A DNA stretch of 64,000 bases, taken from Roseiarcus sp963807735. Its GTDB lineage: Bacteria; Pseudomonadota; Alphaproteobacteria; Rhizobiales; Beijerinckiaceae. Below the pieces are notes generated by a model, which was given only the letters and a program-made list of their open reading frames with translations, was not told the origin of the DNA and made no database searches. A program made the translations under genes and the position numbers. This document shows positions 41,876 through 50,056 of this stretch, piece after piece (position 1 is the stretch's first letter; every line of letters starts with the position of its first letter). The stretch lies in the NCBI GenBank assembly GCA_963807735.1, contig CAWEDI010000047.1, forward strand, positions 1-64,000, given 5' to 3'.

Positions 41876-42004
41876 CGGGTCGATCCCAGGGGACAACAAC
41901 GCCTATCTAAAGGGGCCGGCGTCCGCCGGCAAACGCGAGGCAAGACTCCCAGCGCGCGCTTTGTATATGACAGCTCTGGGAATCGGGGTCGGTCGGGCGT
42001 AGCG

Positions 42005-42685
42005 ATGGACGAGCGTAAGTCAGACCAGGGCAAGCCGGCGAACCTGCGCGGCGCCATGCGGCGCGCCCGCTCCGAAAGCGCCGAGCAATACGACGCGATC
42101 GCCGATCTCCGTCAGGCCGAAGTGGCGCGGCTCGAAATGCTCGAGGACGCGATCCGGCCGATCATCGATCAGGCGCCCGACGATGTCGAGTTGTTCGATC
42201 TCGGCGTCACCCACGGCGACCGGCCGCGACTGTTCCTCGACATGATCAGTTTCGTCGACCTCGCGCACGACCGACGCAGCTTCCGCTTTTTCCAGGACAC
42301 CCGTCACGGCCGCGTGCTGATTGCCGAAAGCGATAGCGTCGATCGCATTGTCGCGGCGGTGACGAATTACGTGGCGCGGCGGTTGGTGGAGCGCGAGCAG
42401 GCGCTGGCCTCGGACTGGCGCAGCCGCACCGCGGCCAGCGAGCACATCAAGACCCACGCCCGCGCGAACGCACTGAGGCGCAACGCCAATAGCGAAGTCC
42501 CGGCGGCGGCGCCGGCGAGGCCGCGCCGCCGCCTGTTGCGTCTGGCCGGCGACGCCTTCGGATTTGTGTTGATGACGCTCGGTTCAATCACCTTGTGCAT
42601 CGGCCTGTTCCTCGTCGCGCAGGCGGGCTGGGAGGCGTGGGGGCGCGCGTTCTGGGAGACCCACATCGGCCATCCGCCGTTCTGA
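42005..42685 (+). CDS. Conserved hypothetical protein with C-terminal membrane helix
   Basis: 226 residues from the ATG at 42005. The N-terminal 150 residues are soluble, with a pattern seen in other Hyphomicrobiales hypotheticals (LEDAIRPIIDQAPDDVELFDLGVTHGDRPRLFLDMISFVDLAHDRRSFRF). One strongly hydrophobic helix (about 182-206, GFVLMTLGSITLCIGLFLVAQAG) lies close to the C-terminus, so the bulk is cytoplasmic and tail-anchored. It is divergent from psuG. No function can be proposed. Confidence 0.8.
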   Translation: MDERKSDQGKPANLRGAMRRARSESAEQYDAIADLRQAEVARLEMLEDAIRPIIDQAPDDVELFDLGVTHGDRPRLFLDMISFVDLAHDRRSFRFFQDTRHGRVLIAESDSVDRIVAAVTNYVARRLVEREQALASDWRSRTAASEHIKTHARANALRRNANSEVPAAAPARPRRRLLRLAGDAFGFVLMTLGSITLCIGLFLVAQAGWEAWGRAFWETHIGHPPF

Positions 42686-42764
42686 GGCCGCGGCGGTCAT
42701 GCACAATAATGCTTTACGTGGTTGCCCAAACGTGCAATAAAATGCACAGTGGCGGGGAGACGAC

Positions 42765-43604
42765 ATGGCCGGTTTTGACTGGAATCCTGGTGTGTCGCAA
42801 CGCATCGAGATCGCCGGCGCCGGTCTCGAGGCCGTCTGCTTCGGGCCTTCGCCGCGCGAGGCGCCGACCCTGGCGCTGTTGCATGAGGGCCTCGGCTGCG
42901 TCGCGCTGTGGCGCGACTTCCCGCAACGGCTAGCCGAGCGCACCGGATTCGGCGTCGTCGTTTGGTCGCGCGGCGGCTATGGCGGCTCCGATCCGGTCCC
43001 GCTGCCGCGCCCGCTCGACTACATGACCCGCGAAGCGCGCCAGCAACTGCCGCTTGTGCTGGATGCGTTCGGCTTTCGCCGCGGCGTGTTGCTCGGTCAC
43101 AGCGACGGCGCGTCGATCGCCGCGATCTACGCCGGCGGGGTCGCGGATTTCCGGGTGCGCGGCTTGATCCTTTTGGCCCCGCACTTCTTCACTGAGCCTG
43201 TCGGGCTGGCGGCGATCGGCCGCGCGCGGACCGCATACGCGGAGGGCGATCTGCGAGCGCGGCTGGCGAAATATCATCGCCATGTCGACGTCGCCTTCCG
43301 CGGCTGGTGCGACGCGTGGCTCGATCCCGGATTCGCGGCCTGGAACATCGCCGACTGCCTCGACTACCTGCGCGTGCCGACGCTGGTCGTTCAAGGCGAA
43401 GGCGACGATTACGGCACCGCGCGCCAAGTGGAGGAAGTCGTCAGCCGCAGCTACGCGCCGGTCGACGTCGCCATGCTCGCGGACTGCGGGCACTCCCCGC
43501 AATTCGACCAGCCGGAACTTACGCTGAGCGCGATCGCCGACTTCTGCGCGCGGTTGGAGCGTATCGAACATGTGTCGGTCAGGATGACGGGAGGCTGCGC
43601 GTGA
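42765..43604 (+). CDS. Alpha/beta hydrolase, partner of benzoate-CoA ligase
   Basis: 279 residues. The alpha/beta hydrolase triad is visible: nucleophile in GVLLGHSDGASIAAI, acid around GEGDDYGT and histidine in ADCGHSPQFDQPE. LLHEGLGCVALWRDFPQRLA carries the oxyanion-hole region. Its stop overlaps the GTG start of the ligase (GTGA), so it acts in the same pathway. Such hydrolases may release an aromatic acid from an ester or thioester before CoA activation, which is an inference from context. Confidence 0.88.
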   Translation: MAGFDWNPGVSQRIEIAGAGLEAVCFGPSPREAPTLALLHEGLGCVALWRDFPQRLAERTGFGVVVWSRGGYGGSDPVPLPRPLDYMTREARQQLPLVLDAFGFRRGVLLGHSDGASIAAIYAGGVADFRVRGLILLAPHFFTEPVGLAAIGRARTAYAEGDLRARLAKYHRHVDVAFRGWCDAWLDPGFAAWNIADCLDYLRVPTLVVQGEGDDYGTARQVEEVVSRSYAPVDVAMLADCGHSPQFDQPELTLSAIADFCARLERIEHVSVRMTGGCA

Positions 43605-45211
43605 ACGAGACCGTCGTTGAGCCGTTTGCGGAGGTAGCCGCGCCGCCGGACCTCTTCAATTTCGCCGAGCATCTCCTCGCCGCAAATGCCCATCGTCCCG
43701 AGAAGATCGCCTTCATCGACGCAGACGGCGCGCTCAGCTACGGCGAACTCGACGGGCGCGTTCGCCGGCTCGCCGCCGCCCTGCGGGCGGCGGGCGTCAA
43801 GCGCGAAGAGCGGGTTCTGCTGTTGATGCTCGACAGCATCGACTGGCCGGTCGCGTTCCTCGGCGCGATATACGCCGGCGCCGTGCCCGTCGCGGTCAAT
43901 ACGCTGCTCACGCCGGACGACTACGCCTACATGCTCGAACATTCGCGCGCGCAAGCCGTGTTTGTCAGCGGCGCGCTGAACGGCGCCTTGCGCGGCGCTC
44001 TCGTCAAGTCGGATCACGAAGTCCACCACGTCATTGTTTCGAAGCCGACGAACCCGCTCGACGTCCGCGAGACGGAATTCGCCGCCTTCGTTGAGCAATC
44101 CGATCCGATAAGCCACGCCGCGCGCACGCGCGCCGACGAGCCGGCGTTTTGGCTCTATTCCTCAGGGTCGACAGGACGGCCGAAGGGCGCGGTGCATTCG
44201 CACGCCAACCCGTATTGGACGATCGAGCTTTACGGCAAACGCATTTTGAAGCTGCGCGACGATGATGTTTGTTTCTCGGCGGCGAAGCTGTTTTTCGCCT
44301 ACGGCCTCGGTAACGCATTGACCTTCCCGATGGCGGTCGGCGCCACCGCGCTTTTGCTGAGCGGCCGCGCAACCCCGGACGCCGTGTTTGATCTGTGGCG
44401 CGGCGCGCGCGGCGGCAGGAAGCCGACGGTGTTTTACGGCGCGCCGACCGGCTTCGCCGGCCTGCTCGCGTCGCCGCTGGCGCCCGGCCGGGAAGAGGTT
44501 TCGCTGCGGCTCGTGTCGTCGGCGGGCGAGGCGCTGCCGGCCGAGATCGGCGAGCGGTTCAAGCGCCGCTTCGGCGTCGACATCGTCGACGGGATCGGTT
44601 CGACGGAGATGTTGCACATCTTCCTCTCCAATCTCCCCGAAAAGGTTCGCTACGGGACGACGGGTTGGCCGGTGCCGGGCTATCAAATTGAACTGCGCGG
44701 CGACGACGGCCGCGAGGTCGCGGACGGCGAGCCGGGCGATCTCTACATTCACGGCCCCTCAGCGGCGCTGATGTACTGGGGCAATCGCGCCAAGACGCGC
44801 GAGACGTTTCAGGGCGGCTGGACCAAGGCGGGCGACAAATATGTTCGCAACGCCGACGGCAGCTTCACCTACTCCGGCAGAAGCGACGACATGCTGAAGG
44901 TCGGCGGGATCTATGTGAGCCCGTTCGAGATCGAGGCGACCTTGGTGCAGCATACCGGCGTGCTGGAGGCCGCCGTAATCGGCGTCACCGACGCCGACGG
45001 GTTGACCAAGACGAAAGCGTTCGTCGTGCTGCGGGACGGCGAAGACGCCACCGAGGCGGAACTGAAGGAATTCGTGAAGGACCGGCTCGCGCCCTACAAA
45101 TACCCGCGACAGATTGAGTTCGTGCCCGAACTCCCGAAGACGGCGACAGGTAAGATTCAGCGATTCCGGCTGCGCGAGCGGGAAACCCAAGCCGCGAAGG
45201 GCGGCGCCTGA
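43601..45211 (+). CDS. badA: Benzoate-CoA ligase family protein
   Basis: 536 residues from a GTG at 43601 with GGGAGG upstream, overlapping the hydrolase stop. It is an adenylate-forming enzyme with the P-loop YSSGSTGRPKGAVHSH, the A5-type motif DGIGSTEMLHIFLSN, YSGRSDDMLKVGGIYVSP and the C-terminal catalytic lysine in KTATGKIQRFRLRE. The benzoate ligase subgroup is indicated by FNFAEHLLAAN at the start, KLFFAYGLGNALTFPM and ALMYWGNRAKTRETFQGGW. It activates benzoate or a substituted benzoate to its CoA ester. No box or bad ring-cleavage genes are nearby. The downstream fate of the CoA ester lies elsewhere. Confidence 0.93.
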   Translation: MNETVVEPFAEVAAPPDLFNFAEHLLAANAHRPEKIAFIDADGALSYGELDGRVRRLAAALRAAGVKREERVLLLMLDSIDWPVAFLGAIYAGAVPVAVNTLLTPDDYAYMLEHSRAQAVFVSGALNGALRGALVKSDHEVHHVIVSKPTNPLDVRETEFAAFVEQSDPISHAARTRADEPAFWLYSSGSTGRPKGAVHSHANPYWTIELYGKRILKLRDDDVCFSAAKLFFAYGLGNALTFPMAVGATALLLSGRATPDAVFDLWRGARGGRKPTVFYGAPTGFAGLLASPLAPGREEVSLRLVSSAGEALPAEIGERFKRRFGVDIVDGIGSTEMLHIFLSNLPEKVRYGTTGWPVPGYQIELRGDDGREVADGEPGDLYIHGPSAALMYWGNRAKTRETFQGGWTKAGDKYVRNADGSFTYSGRSDDMLKVGGIYVSPFEIEATLVQHTGVLEAAVIGVTDADGLTKTKAFVVLRDGEDATEAELKEFVKDRLAPYKYPRQIEFVPELPKTATGKIQRFRLRERETQAAKGGA

Positions 45212-45236
45212 ACGGTCGGGGCAGGACGCTTTCGGC

Positions 45237-46070
45237 TCATCTCGTCGTTGATTGTTTCTCGCCGGCGTCTCTTTTCCGCCGCGCGCGAGCGGGAATCCTG
45301 TCCGCGAGTTCAATCCAGGTCGGCGCGTGATCGCTCGCCTTCTCCCAGCCGCGGACATGCTTGTCGACGCCGGCGGCGACGAGGCGCTTGGCGACAGGCG
45401 GGCTCAACAGCAGATGATCGATACGCAAGCCGGCGTCGCGCGCGTAGGCGTTGCGAAAATAATCCCAGAACGTGAAAACCCGCTCGCCAGGGTGCAGCTT
45501 GCGCACCGCGTCGATCCAACCTTGCTCCAGGAGTCGCGCAAACGCTTCTCGCACCTCGGGACGAAACAGCGCGTCATCAACCCAGCGCTCGGGCTTGTAG
45601 ACATCGAGGTCGGTTGGCATCACGTTGAAATCGCCCACTAACATCACTGGCGCCTTGCTCGCGAGCAAGTGTCGTGCGCGATCTTCGAGCCGAGAGAACC
45701 ATTTCAGCTTGTAGTCGAACTTGGGGCCCGGCGCGGGATTGCCGTTGGGCAAATAAAGGCAGGCGATCAAGACGCCGTCGACCGCGGCTTCCAGATAGCG
45801 GCTTTGCGCGTCCTCGGGATCGCCGGGCAGGCCGCGCTGCGCTTCGATCGGACGACGGCCGCGCGCCAGCATCGCAACGCCGTTCCAACTCTTCTGCCCG
45901 TGCCAGATCGCCGAATAGCCGGCCGCCTCCAGCTCGGCTTCGGGAAAGCGATCCTGCGGCGCCTTGAGTTCTTGCAAGCAGACGACGTCGGGCGCGGCCT
46001 CGTTCAGCCAGCGCAACAACACTGGCAATCGGCCATTGACGCCATTAACGTTGAAGGTCGCAATCCGCAC
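45237..46070 (-). CDS. xthA: Exodeoxyribonuclease III
   Basis: 277 residues from a GTG at 46070, the conserved family start (RIATFNVNGVNGRL). The active site is complete: N7, E34 in LQELKAPQ, VGDFNVMPTD, LRIDHLLLS and the final SDHAPTW. It removes abasic sites and 3' blocks in base-excision repair. The gene is convergent with the benzoate-CoA ligase gene, with 25 bp between stops. The C-terminus is extended by about ten charged residues. Confidence 0.95.
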   Translation of the reverse strand: MRIATFNVNGVNGRLPVLLRWLNEAAPDVVCLQELKAPQDRFPEAELEAAGYSAIWHGQKSWNGVAMLARGRRPIEAQRGLPGDPEDAQSRYLEAAVDGVLIACLYLPNGNPAPGPKFDYKLKWFSRLEDRARHLLASKAPVMLVGDFNVMPTDLDVYKPERWVDDALFRPEVREAFARLLEQGWIDAVRKLHPGERVFTFWDYFRNAYARDAGLRIDHLLLSPPVAKRLVAAGVDKHVRGWEKASDHAPTWIELADRIPARARRKRDAGEKQSTTR

Positions 46071-46177
46071 AGGTCGCAAACGTACAAAGCGGGCGATCGG
46101 ATACATCACGTTTGCGTGGGAACTCGGCCATGGCCGCCTTGAAGCGGCTCGGCGCCTGTGCCACGAGGACGCCCGAT

Positions 46178-47077
46178 ATGACAGCCTCACAAGCGCAAAT
46201 CCTCGTCGTTCATTGCGACGGCGAGCCCTCCGAGCCCTGGGTGCGTGCGTTTCAACGCGTGCTCCCGACATGGACCGTGCTGGGCGGTGAAAGCGTCCGC
46301 CCCGACCTCGTCGAACGCGTCGCCGCGGCTGTCGTTTGGGCGCCGCCGCCGGGGTTTCTTGGCCAGTTCCCTCGGTTGAAGGCGATCCTTTCCATCGGCG
46401 CCGGTCTCGATCACCTCGATCGCGATCCCTCGCGGCCGCTTGACGTCGCGGTGACGCCGCGGCGCGACCCGGCCTCGATCCGCGCCATGGCCGAATTCGT
46501 GCTGCTGCAGGTTCTCCTGCACCACCGGCGGATCGGCGACGCCATCGCCGACCGTCGCGATCAGCTTTGGCGGTCGGAAATCCGCGGGCCGCTTGCCGGC
46601 CTTGCCGTGTCACTGTTGGGTTTTGGCCCGATGGGGCAGGCGTCCGCGGAGTTGCTGGCGCAATTCGGCTGCGCGATCACGGCGTGGTCGCGCAGCCCGC
46701 GGCCGCACGCCGTCGTGCTTGTGCGCTCAGGTTGGGGCGAACTCGACGCTATGTTTGAGCGCGCGGAAGTGCTCGTCAATCTGCTGCCGTCGACGCCGGA
46801 AACGCGCGGACTGATCGACGACCGCCGTCTGGGATTGCTGCCGCGCGGCGCCGGATTGATCAATGTCGGCCGCGCGGATGCGTTGGATCACGCCGCCTTG
46901 CTGCGACGCCTCGATAGCGGCGATCTCTCGTTCGCCTCGCTGGACGTCACCTTGCAGGAGCCGCCCGCGCCCGACGATCCCCTCTGGCGCCATCCGCGCA
47001 TTCTGCTGACGCCGCACGTCGCGAGCCTGCCCCAACCGGAACTGTTCGCCGAATGGGCGGCGACGTTGTTGGCTTAG
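46178..47077 (+). CDS. ghrA: Glyoxylate/hydroxypyruvate reductase A-like D-2-hydroxyacid dehydrogenase
   Basis: 299 residues from the ATG at 46178 with GAGG upstream. It has an NAD(P)-binding LLGFGPMGQASAELL and the catalytic set of the D-2-hydroxyacid dehydrogenases: arginine in NVGRADALD, glutamate in LQEPPAPDDPLW and histidine in LTPHVASLP. The N-terminal domain and total length match the GhrA branch, which reduces glyoxylate and hydroxypyruvate. GAGLDHLDRDPSRP is a GhrA-like substrate loop. It is monocistronic and convergent with the Rieske gene; a palindromic repeat separates them. Confidence 0.92.
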   Translation: MTASQAQILVVHCDGEPSEPWVRAFQRVLPTWTVLGGESVRPDLVERVAAAVVWAPPPGFLGQFPRLKAILSIGAGLDHLDRDPSRPLDVAVTPRRDPASIRAMAEFVLLQVLLHHRRIGDAIADRRDQLWRSEIRGPLAGLAVSLLGFGPMGQASAELLAQFGCAITAWSRSPRPHAVVLVRSGWGELDAMFERAEVLVNLLPSTPETRGLIDDRRLGLLPRGAGLINVGRADALDHAALLRRLDSGDLSFASLDVTLQEPPAPDDPLWRHPRILLTPHVASLPQPELFAEWAATLLA

Positions 47078-47080
47078 AGC

Positions 47081-47187
47081 CGTCATGGCGAGCGAAGCGA
47101 AGCCATCCAGCTTTGCGAGATCGTTCGGCAGCCGGATGGAGAGCTTCAGCGGCGCCGTGGTTTGCTTCGCTTCGCTCGCGATGACGG
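47081..47187. repeat. Palindromic intergenic repeat, copy 2
   Basis: The arms CGTCATGGCGAGCGAAGCGA... and its near complement ending ...TCGCTCGCGATGACG enclose about 55 bases. The arm core GGCGAGCGAAGCGAAGC is shared with copies at 20237 and 49927. It fills the space between the convergent ghrA and Rieske genes and may terminate both transcripts. Confidence 0.9.
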
Positions 47188-47205
47188 CGGCATTTGGTTG
47201 CTAGG

Positions 47206-48276
47206 TCATTCCGCCGCGAACTGACGAACCGGGTCGAGCGGGCGCAACTCCTCGCGCACCATGTCCTGAAAGGCTTTGACCGCGCCCTCGTATTTGGGCG
47301 ACAGCGGCCCGCGCTCGTAGACGCCGGCGTTCAAGTTGCGTTGTACGCCTGTGATGATGTCGAGGTCTTCGCTGACGATCTGCGCCGACCACTCCGTCGA
47401 CTGACGGTTTTCCTGCTCGCGCTCCGGCGAGACGTCGGCGAAGAAATACCAGTTGACGTGCTCGATGCGACCCGGACCGATCGGGTTCATGGTCGCGATC
47501 GAGCTGCCCCAATCATAGAGGTTCAGCATCAGCGTCGGGAAGCGATAGAAATAGAGCCCGCGCGTCAGGCCGCCCTCGCGTTTCGGCGCGTGCAGGTGGA
47601 AGAAGCGTTCGCGCGCGTAGACGTCGATGCGGTAGCGCTCGATGTCCATCGCCGCGCAGAGCCCCGGGTGCATGGCGCGGCAATGGTAGCATTCGAGATA
47701 GTTCTCGCCGTAGACCTTCCAATCGACCGCGCAGTCGCGATTTTTGGACGAGAAATAGCGCAGCTTCTCCAGCGGGTAGTCGGCGGCGAGATCGTGGATG
47801 GGGCCGAGCCATTCGACGAGGCCGGGGCCGCCGCGCTGCAAACGGATGAACACGAGGCCGCGCCATTCCTCGGCGTCCACCGCCAGCAAGCTCCAGGCGT
47901 CCGCGTCGAAACGCGCGTCGCCGCCGAAATCCGTCGCCGCGTTCAGCCGTCCGTCCCTGGCGTAGCTCCAACTGTGATAGGGACAGACAACCAGCTTGCC
48001 GCAGTGGCCGTCGGGTTCCGACAACAGCGCGGCGCCGCGATGGCGACAGACGTTGTGGAATGCGCGCACCCGGCCGTCGTCGTCGCGCATGGCGAACACC
48101 GGATAGCCGGCGATCACGCCGGTGACGTAGTCGCCCGGGTTCGCCAACCGCTCCGACCAGGAGAACAGCATCCAGTTGCGCGCGAAAATCTCCTTGCGCT
48201 CGCGCTCGAACATCTCGGGATCGCGGTAGTGCTCGGCAGGCGGGGTCCAGTCAAAGGCTTGCGTCTTGGCTTCCAT
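47206..48276 (-). CDS. Rieske-type aromatic-ring/quaternary-amine oxygenase alpha subunit
   Basis: 356 residues. The Rieske [2Fe-2S] ligands lie in CRHRGAALLSEPDG and CPYHSWSYARDG (residues about 77-103). The mononuclear iron site is seen in ENYLECYHCRAMHPGL. The length and SRPBCC-type catalytic domain place it in the RO family that includes phenylpropionate, vanillate and glycine-betaine oxygenases. The electron-donor reductase is not encoded beside it. It is the last gene of the nine-gene minus-strand block, following the class II aldolase by 26 bp. It uses O2 to hydroxylate or demethylate the pathway substrate, whose identity is unknown. Confidence 0.92.
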   Translation of the reverse strand: MEAKTQAFDWTPPAEHYRDPEMFERERKEIFARNWMLFSWSERLANPGDYVTGVIAGYPVFAMRDDDGRVRAFHNVCRHRGAALLSEPDGHCGKLVVCPYHSWSYARDGRLNAATDFGGDARFDADAWSLLAVDAEEWRGLVFIRLQRGGPGLVEWLGPIHDLAADYPLEKLRYFSSKNRDCAVDWKVYGENYLECYHCRAMHPGLCAAMDIERYRIDVYARERFFHLHAPKREGGLTRGLYFYRFPTLMLNLYDWGSSIATMNPIGPGRIEHVNWYFFADVSPEREQENRQSTEWSAQIVSEDLDIITGVQRNLNAGVYERGPLSPKYEGAVKAFQDMVREELRPLDPVRQFAAE

Positions 48277-48302
48277 CGTCGAACACCCCTTCGATCCCGC
48301 GA

Positions 48303-49064
48303 TCAGCTCTTATAAGAGGGATCCATCGCATCGAGCGTGCGCAGATGCGCCGCCCACTCCAATTGCAAGTCGCCGTCGTCGAACGCCATCTGGTCGTACT
48401 GCCGGCCGACCTTGTCGCAGACCTCGCGCGGCGGGAGGACCAGCTTGGCGCCCATCGACAGGGTCGCGACCTGAACCTCGCAAGCGAGGTTCAGGTAGTA
48501 CATCAGGCTGAAGGCTTCCGCGACCGAGCGGCCGACCGTCAGCAGCCCGTGGTTGCGCAGGATCACGCCGCAGTAGTTGGCGAGGTCGCGGATGATGCGC
48601 TGGCGTTCGCCGAGATCGAGGGCGATCCCCTCGTAGTCGTGGACGCCGAGCCGGCCGTAGAATTGCAACGCGATCTGGCTGATCGGCAGCAGGCCGTCTT
48701 CGAGCGCGGAGACGGCCATTCCCGCGCGCGTGTGCGTGTGGATCACGCAGGCCGCATCGTGGCGGGCCATGTGCACCGCGCTATGGATGGTGAAGCCCGC
48801 GGGGTTCACGCGATACGGGTTCTCCCCAACTCTATTCCCGTCGACGTCGATCTTGACCAGCGAGGACGCCGTGATCTCGTCGAAACGCAGGCCATAGGGG
48901 TTGATGAGGAAATGGCCGGGCTCCTCAGGCACACGGACGGTTGAATGGGTGTAGATGACGTCGGTCATCCGGTGGTGGGCGAGCAGCCGGTAGCAGGCGG
49001 CGAGCTCCACGCGCTGCCGCCATTCGGCGGGCGCCATGCCCCGCGGCGGCGCCGTTTCGGTCAT
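48303..49064 (-). CDS. Class II aldolase/adducin-family protein
   Basis: 253 residues from the ATG at 49064, which overlaps the upstream stop by four bases. Zinc ligands of the fuculose-aldolase fold are present: the pair in CVIHTHTRAGMAVSAL and the third in ILRNHGLLTVGRSVAEAF. The N-terminal YTHSTVRVPEEPGHFLINPYGLRFDEITASSLVKID is typical. It would cleave a phosphorylated or hydroxylated C-C bond, or act as a decarboxylase. The substrate is unclear. It lies between the TIM-barrel and Rieske genes in the putative catabolic operon. Confidence 0.92.
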   Translation of the reverse strand: MTETAPPRGMAPAEWRQRVELAACYRLLAHHRMTDVIYTHSTVRVPEEPGHFLINPYGLRFDEITASSLVKIDVDGNRVGENPYRVNPAGFTIHSAVHMARHDAACVIHTHTRAGMAVSALEDGLLPISQIALQFYGRLGVHDYEGIALDLGERQRIIRDLANYCGVILRNHGLLTVGRSVAEAFSLMYYLNLACEVQVATLSMGAKLVLPPREVCDKVGRQYDQMAFDDGDLQLEWAAHLRTLDAMDPSYKS

Positions 49065-49897
49065 CGGACTGCCGCCTCCCAACATTCCGCCGCCCATCGC
49101 TTCAACAAAAGTGCTTCGCTCGAACGGTCCGAAAGCTCCTCGCCGTCCGCCCCGGTGATCGCGTAATCGCGCGGGCCAAGCTCGCAGAGAAAGACGCAAT
49201 CTGCGTCCGCCGAATTGCGCTTTCGCCACGACGCGAAGCCGCGCGTCCACCAATCGCGGAACGTGTCAACCCAGATCTTATGCTGCGGGAAGTGCAGCGG
49301 CAACTGCACCTGACAGCGATTGGCGACTCGGCCCTGAAACGAATCCGAGCGCTCCAGAATGCGCGTCACGTAGCCTTGGTAGTCCGCGCTGATCGGCTGC
49401 ATCATCTCGCGGTCGACGACGTAGTGCGAGAGGTCGGCGCTGAGACGCATGTCGGGCAGGGCGTCCATCAGCAGCAAGGTGGAGAACAGATCGTTGGTGA
49501 TGCAGTTGCGATGCGTTTCGAACTGGACCGGCACACCCTCCTCGTCGGATATTTTGAGCCAGGCGCGGATCACTTCGGCCATATCAGCTACCGCCAGCGG
49601 CATCACCTGGCCGACGACGATCACGAACGGCGAGCCGATGTCCTTGGCGAGATGCAGCGCCGGGCGCAACTCCTCGATCGAGCGCGGAAAAGCGGTGAGC
49701 AGGCCCTTCAATCCGGTGCGGGCAAATTCGGGTGCGATCGCCTTGGCGGTGTTCAAATCCGTCGCGCCGAGGTCGATACCCATGCCGTCAAAACCGGCGT
49801 CGCGCACGCGGTCGAACCTTTCGGCCACCGGACGTTCCGCGACGCCGGGCTTGCGCAGCTCGGTCGCCCACAAGGATTGATAGACGCGCAGCGCCAT
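49061..49897 (-). CDS. Sugar phosphate isomerase/epimerase-type TIM-barrel protein
   Basis: 278 residues, AP-endonuclease-2-like TIM barrel. The pattern AGFDGMGIDLGATDL, LLTAFPRSIEELRPALHLAKDIGSPFVIVVGQVMP, GVPVQFETHRNCITNDLFSTLLLMDALPDMRLSADLSHYVV shows the metal-binding glutamate (QFETHRN) and aspartate/histidine (ADLSHYV) typical of xylose isomerase-like enzymes. It probably isomerises, epimerises or dehydrates an intermediate of the same pathway as the aldolase. Its stop overlaps the aldolase start (ATGA). Confidence 0.88.
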   Translation of the reverse strand: MALRVYQSLWATELRKPGVAERPVAERFDRVRDAGFDGMGIDLGATDLNTAKAIAPEFARTGLKGLLTAFPRSIEELRPALHLAKDIGSPFVIVVGQVMPLAVADMAEVIRAWLKISDEEGVPVQFETHRNCITNDLFSTLLLMDALPDMRLSADLSHYVVDREMMQPISADYQGYVTRILERSDSFQGRVANRCQVQLPLHFPQHKIWVDTFRDWWTRGFASWRKRNSADADCVFLCELGPRDYAITGADGEELSDRSSEALLLKRWAAECWEAAVR

Positions 49898-49926
49898 CAG
49901 AGCGAGTTGCGTTTGAGTAGAACCAC

Positions 49927-50032
49927 CGTCACTGCGAGCGAAGCGAAGCAGCCCAGCCGCGCAGAGATCGAACCTCCGAGCGCAGCGCGGCGCCTTCTGG
50001 ATGGCTTCGTCGCTTCGCTCCTCGCCATGACG
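49927..50032. repeat. Palindromic intergenic repeat, copy 3
   Basis: The arms CGTCACTGCGAGCGAAGCGA... and ...TCGCTTCGCTCCTCGCCATGACG are imperfect inverted repeats of the same element as at 20237 and 47081. Unlike those it lies between two codirectional genes (desaturase and TIM barrel), inside the presumed operon. Its hairpin may therefore divide the transcript or cause differential stability. Confidence 0.85.
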
Positions 50033-50056
50033 ATTCCTTTCAATCGCTGCCTGCCA

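Noticed and set aside
40664..42004. Plus-strand extension upstream of the 42005 hypothetical gene
   Set aside because: Antisense to the pseudouridine kinase and glycosidase genes, which are clearly real; the ATG at 42005 starts a coherent protein.
20237..50032. Repeats considered as a CRISPR array or IS ends
   Set aside because: Only three copies, tens of kilobases apart or more, with internal palindromes, no regular spacers and no transposase.
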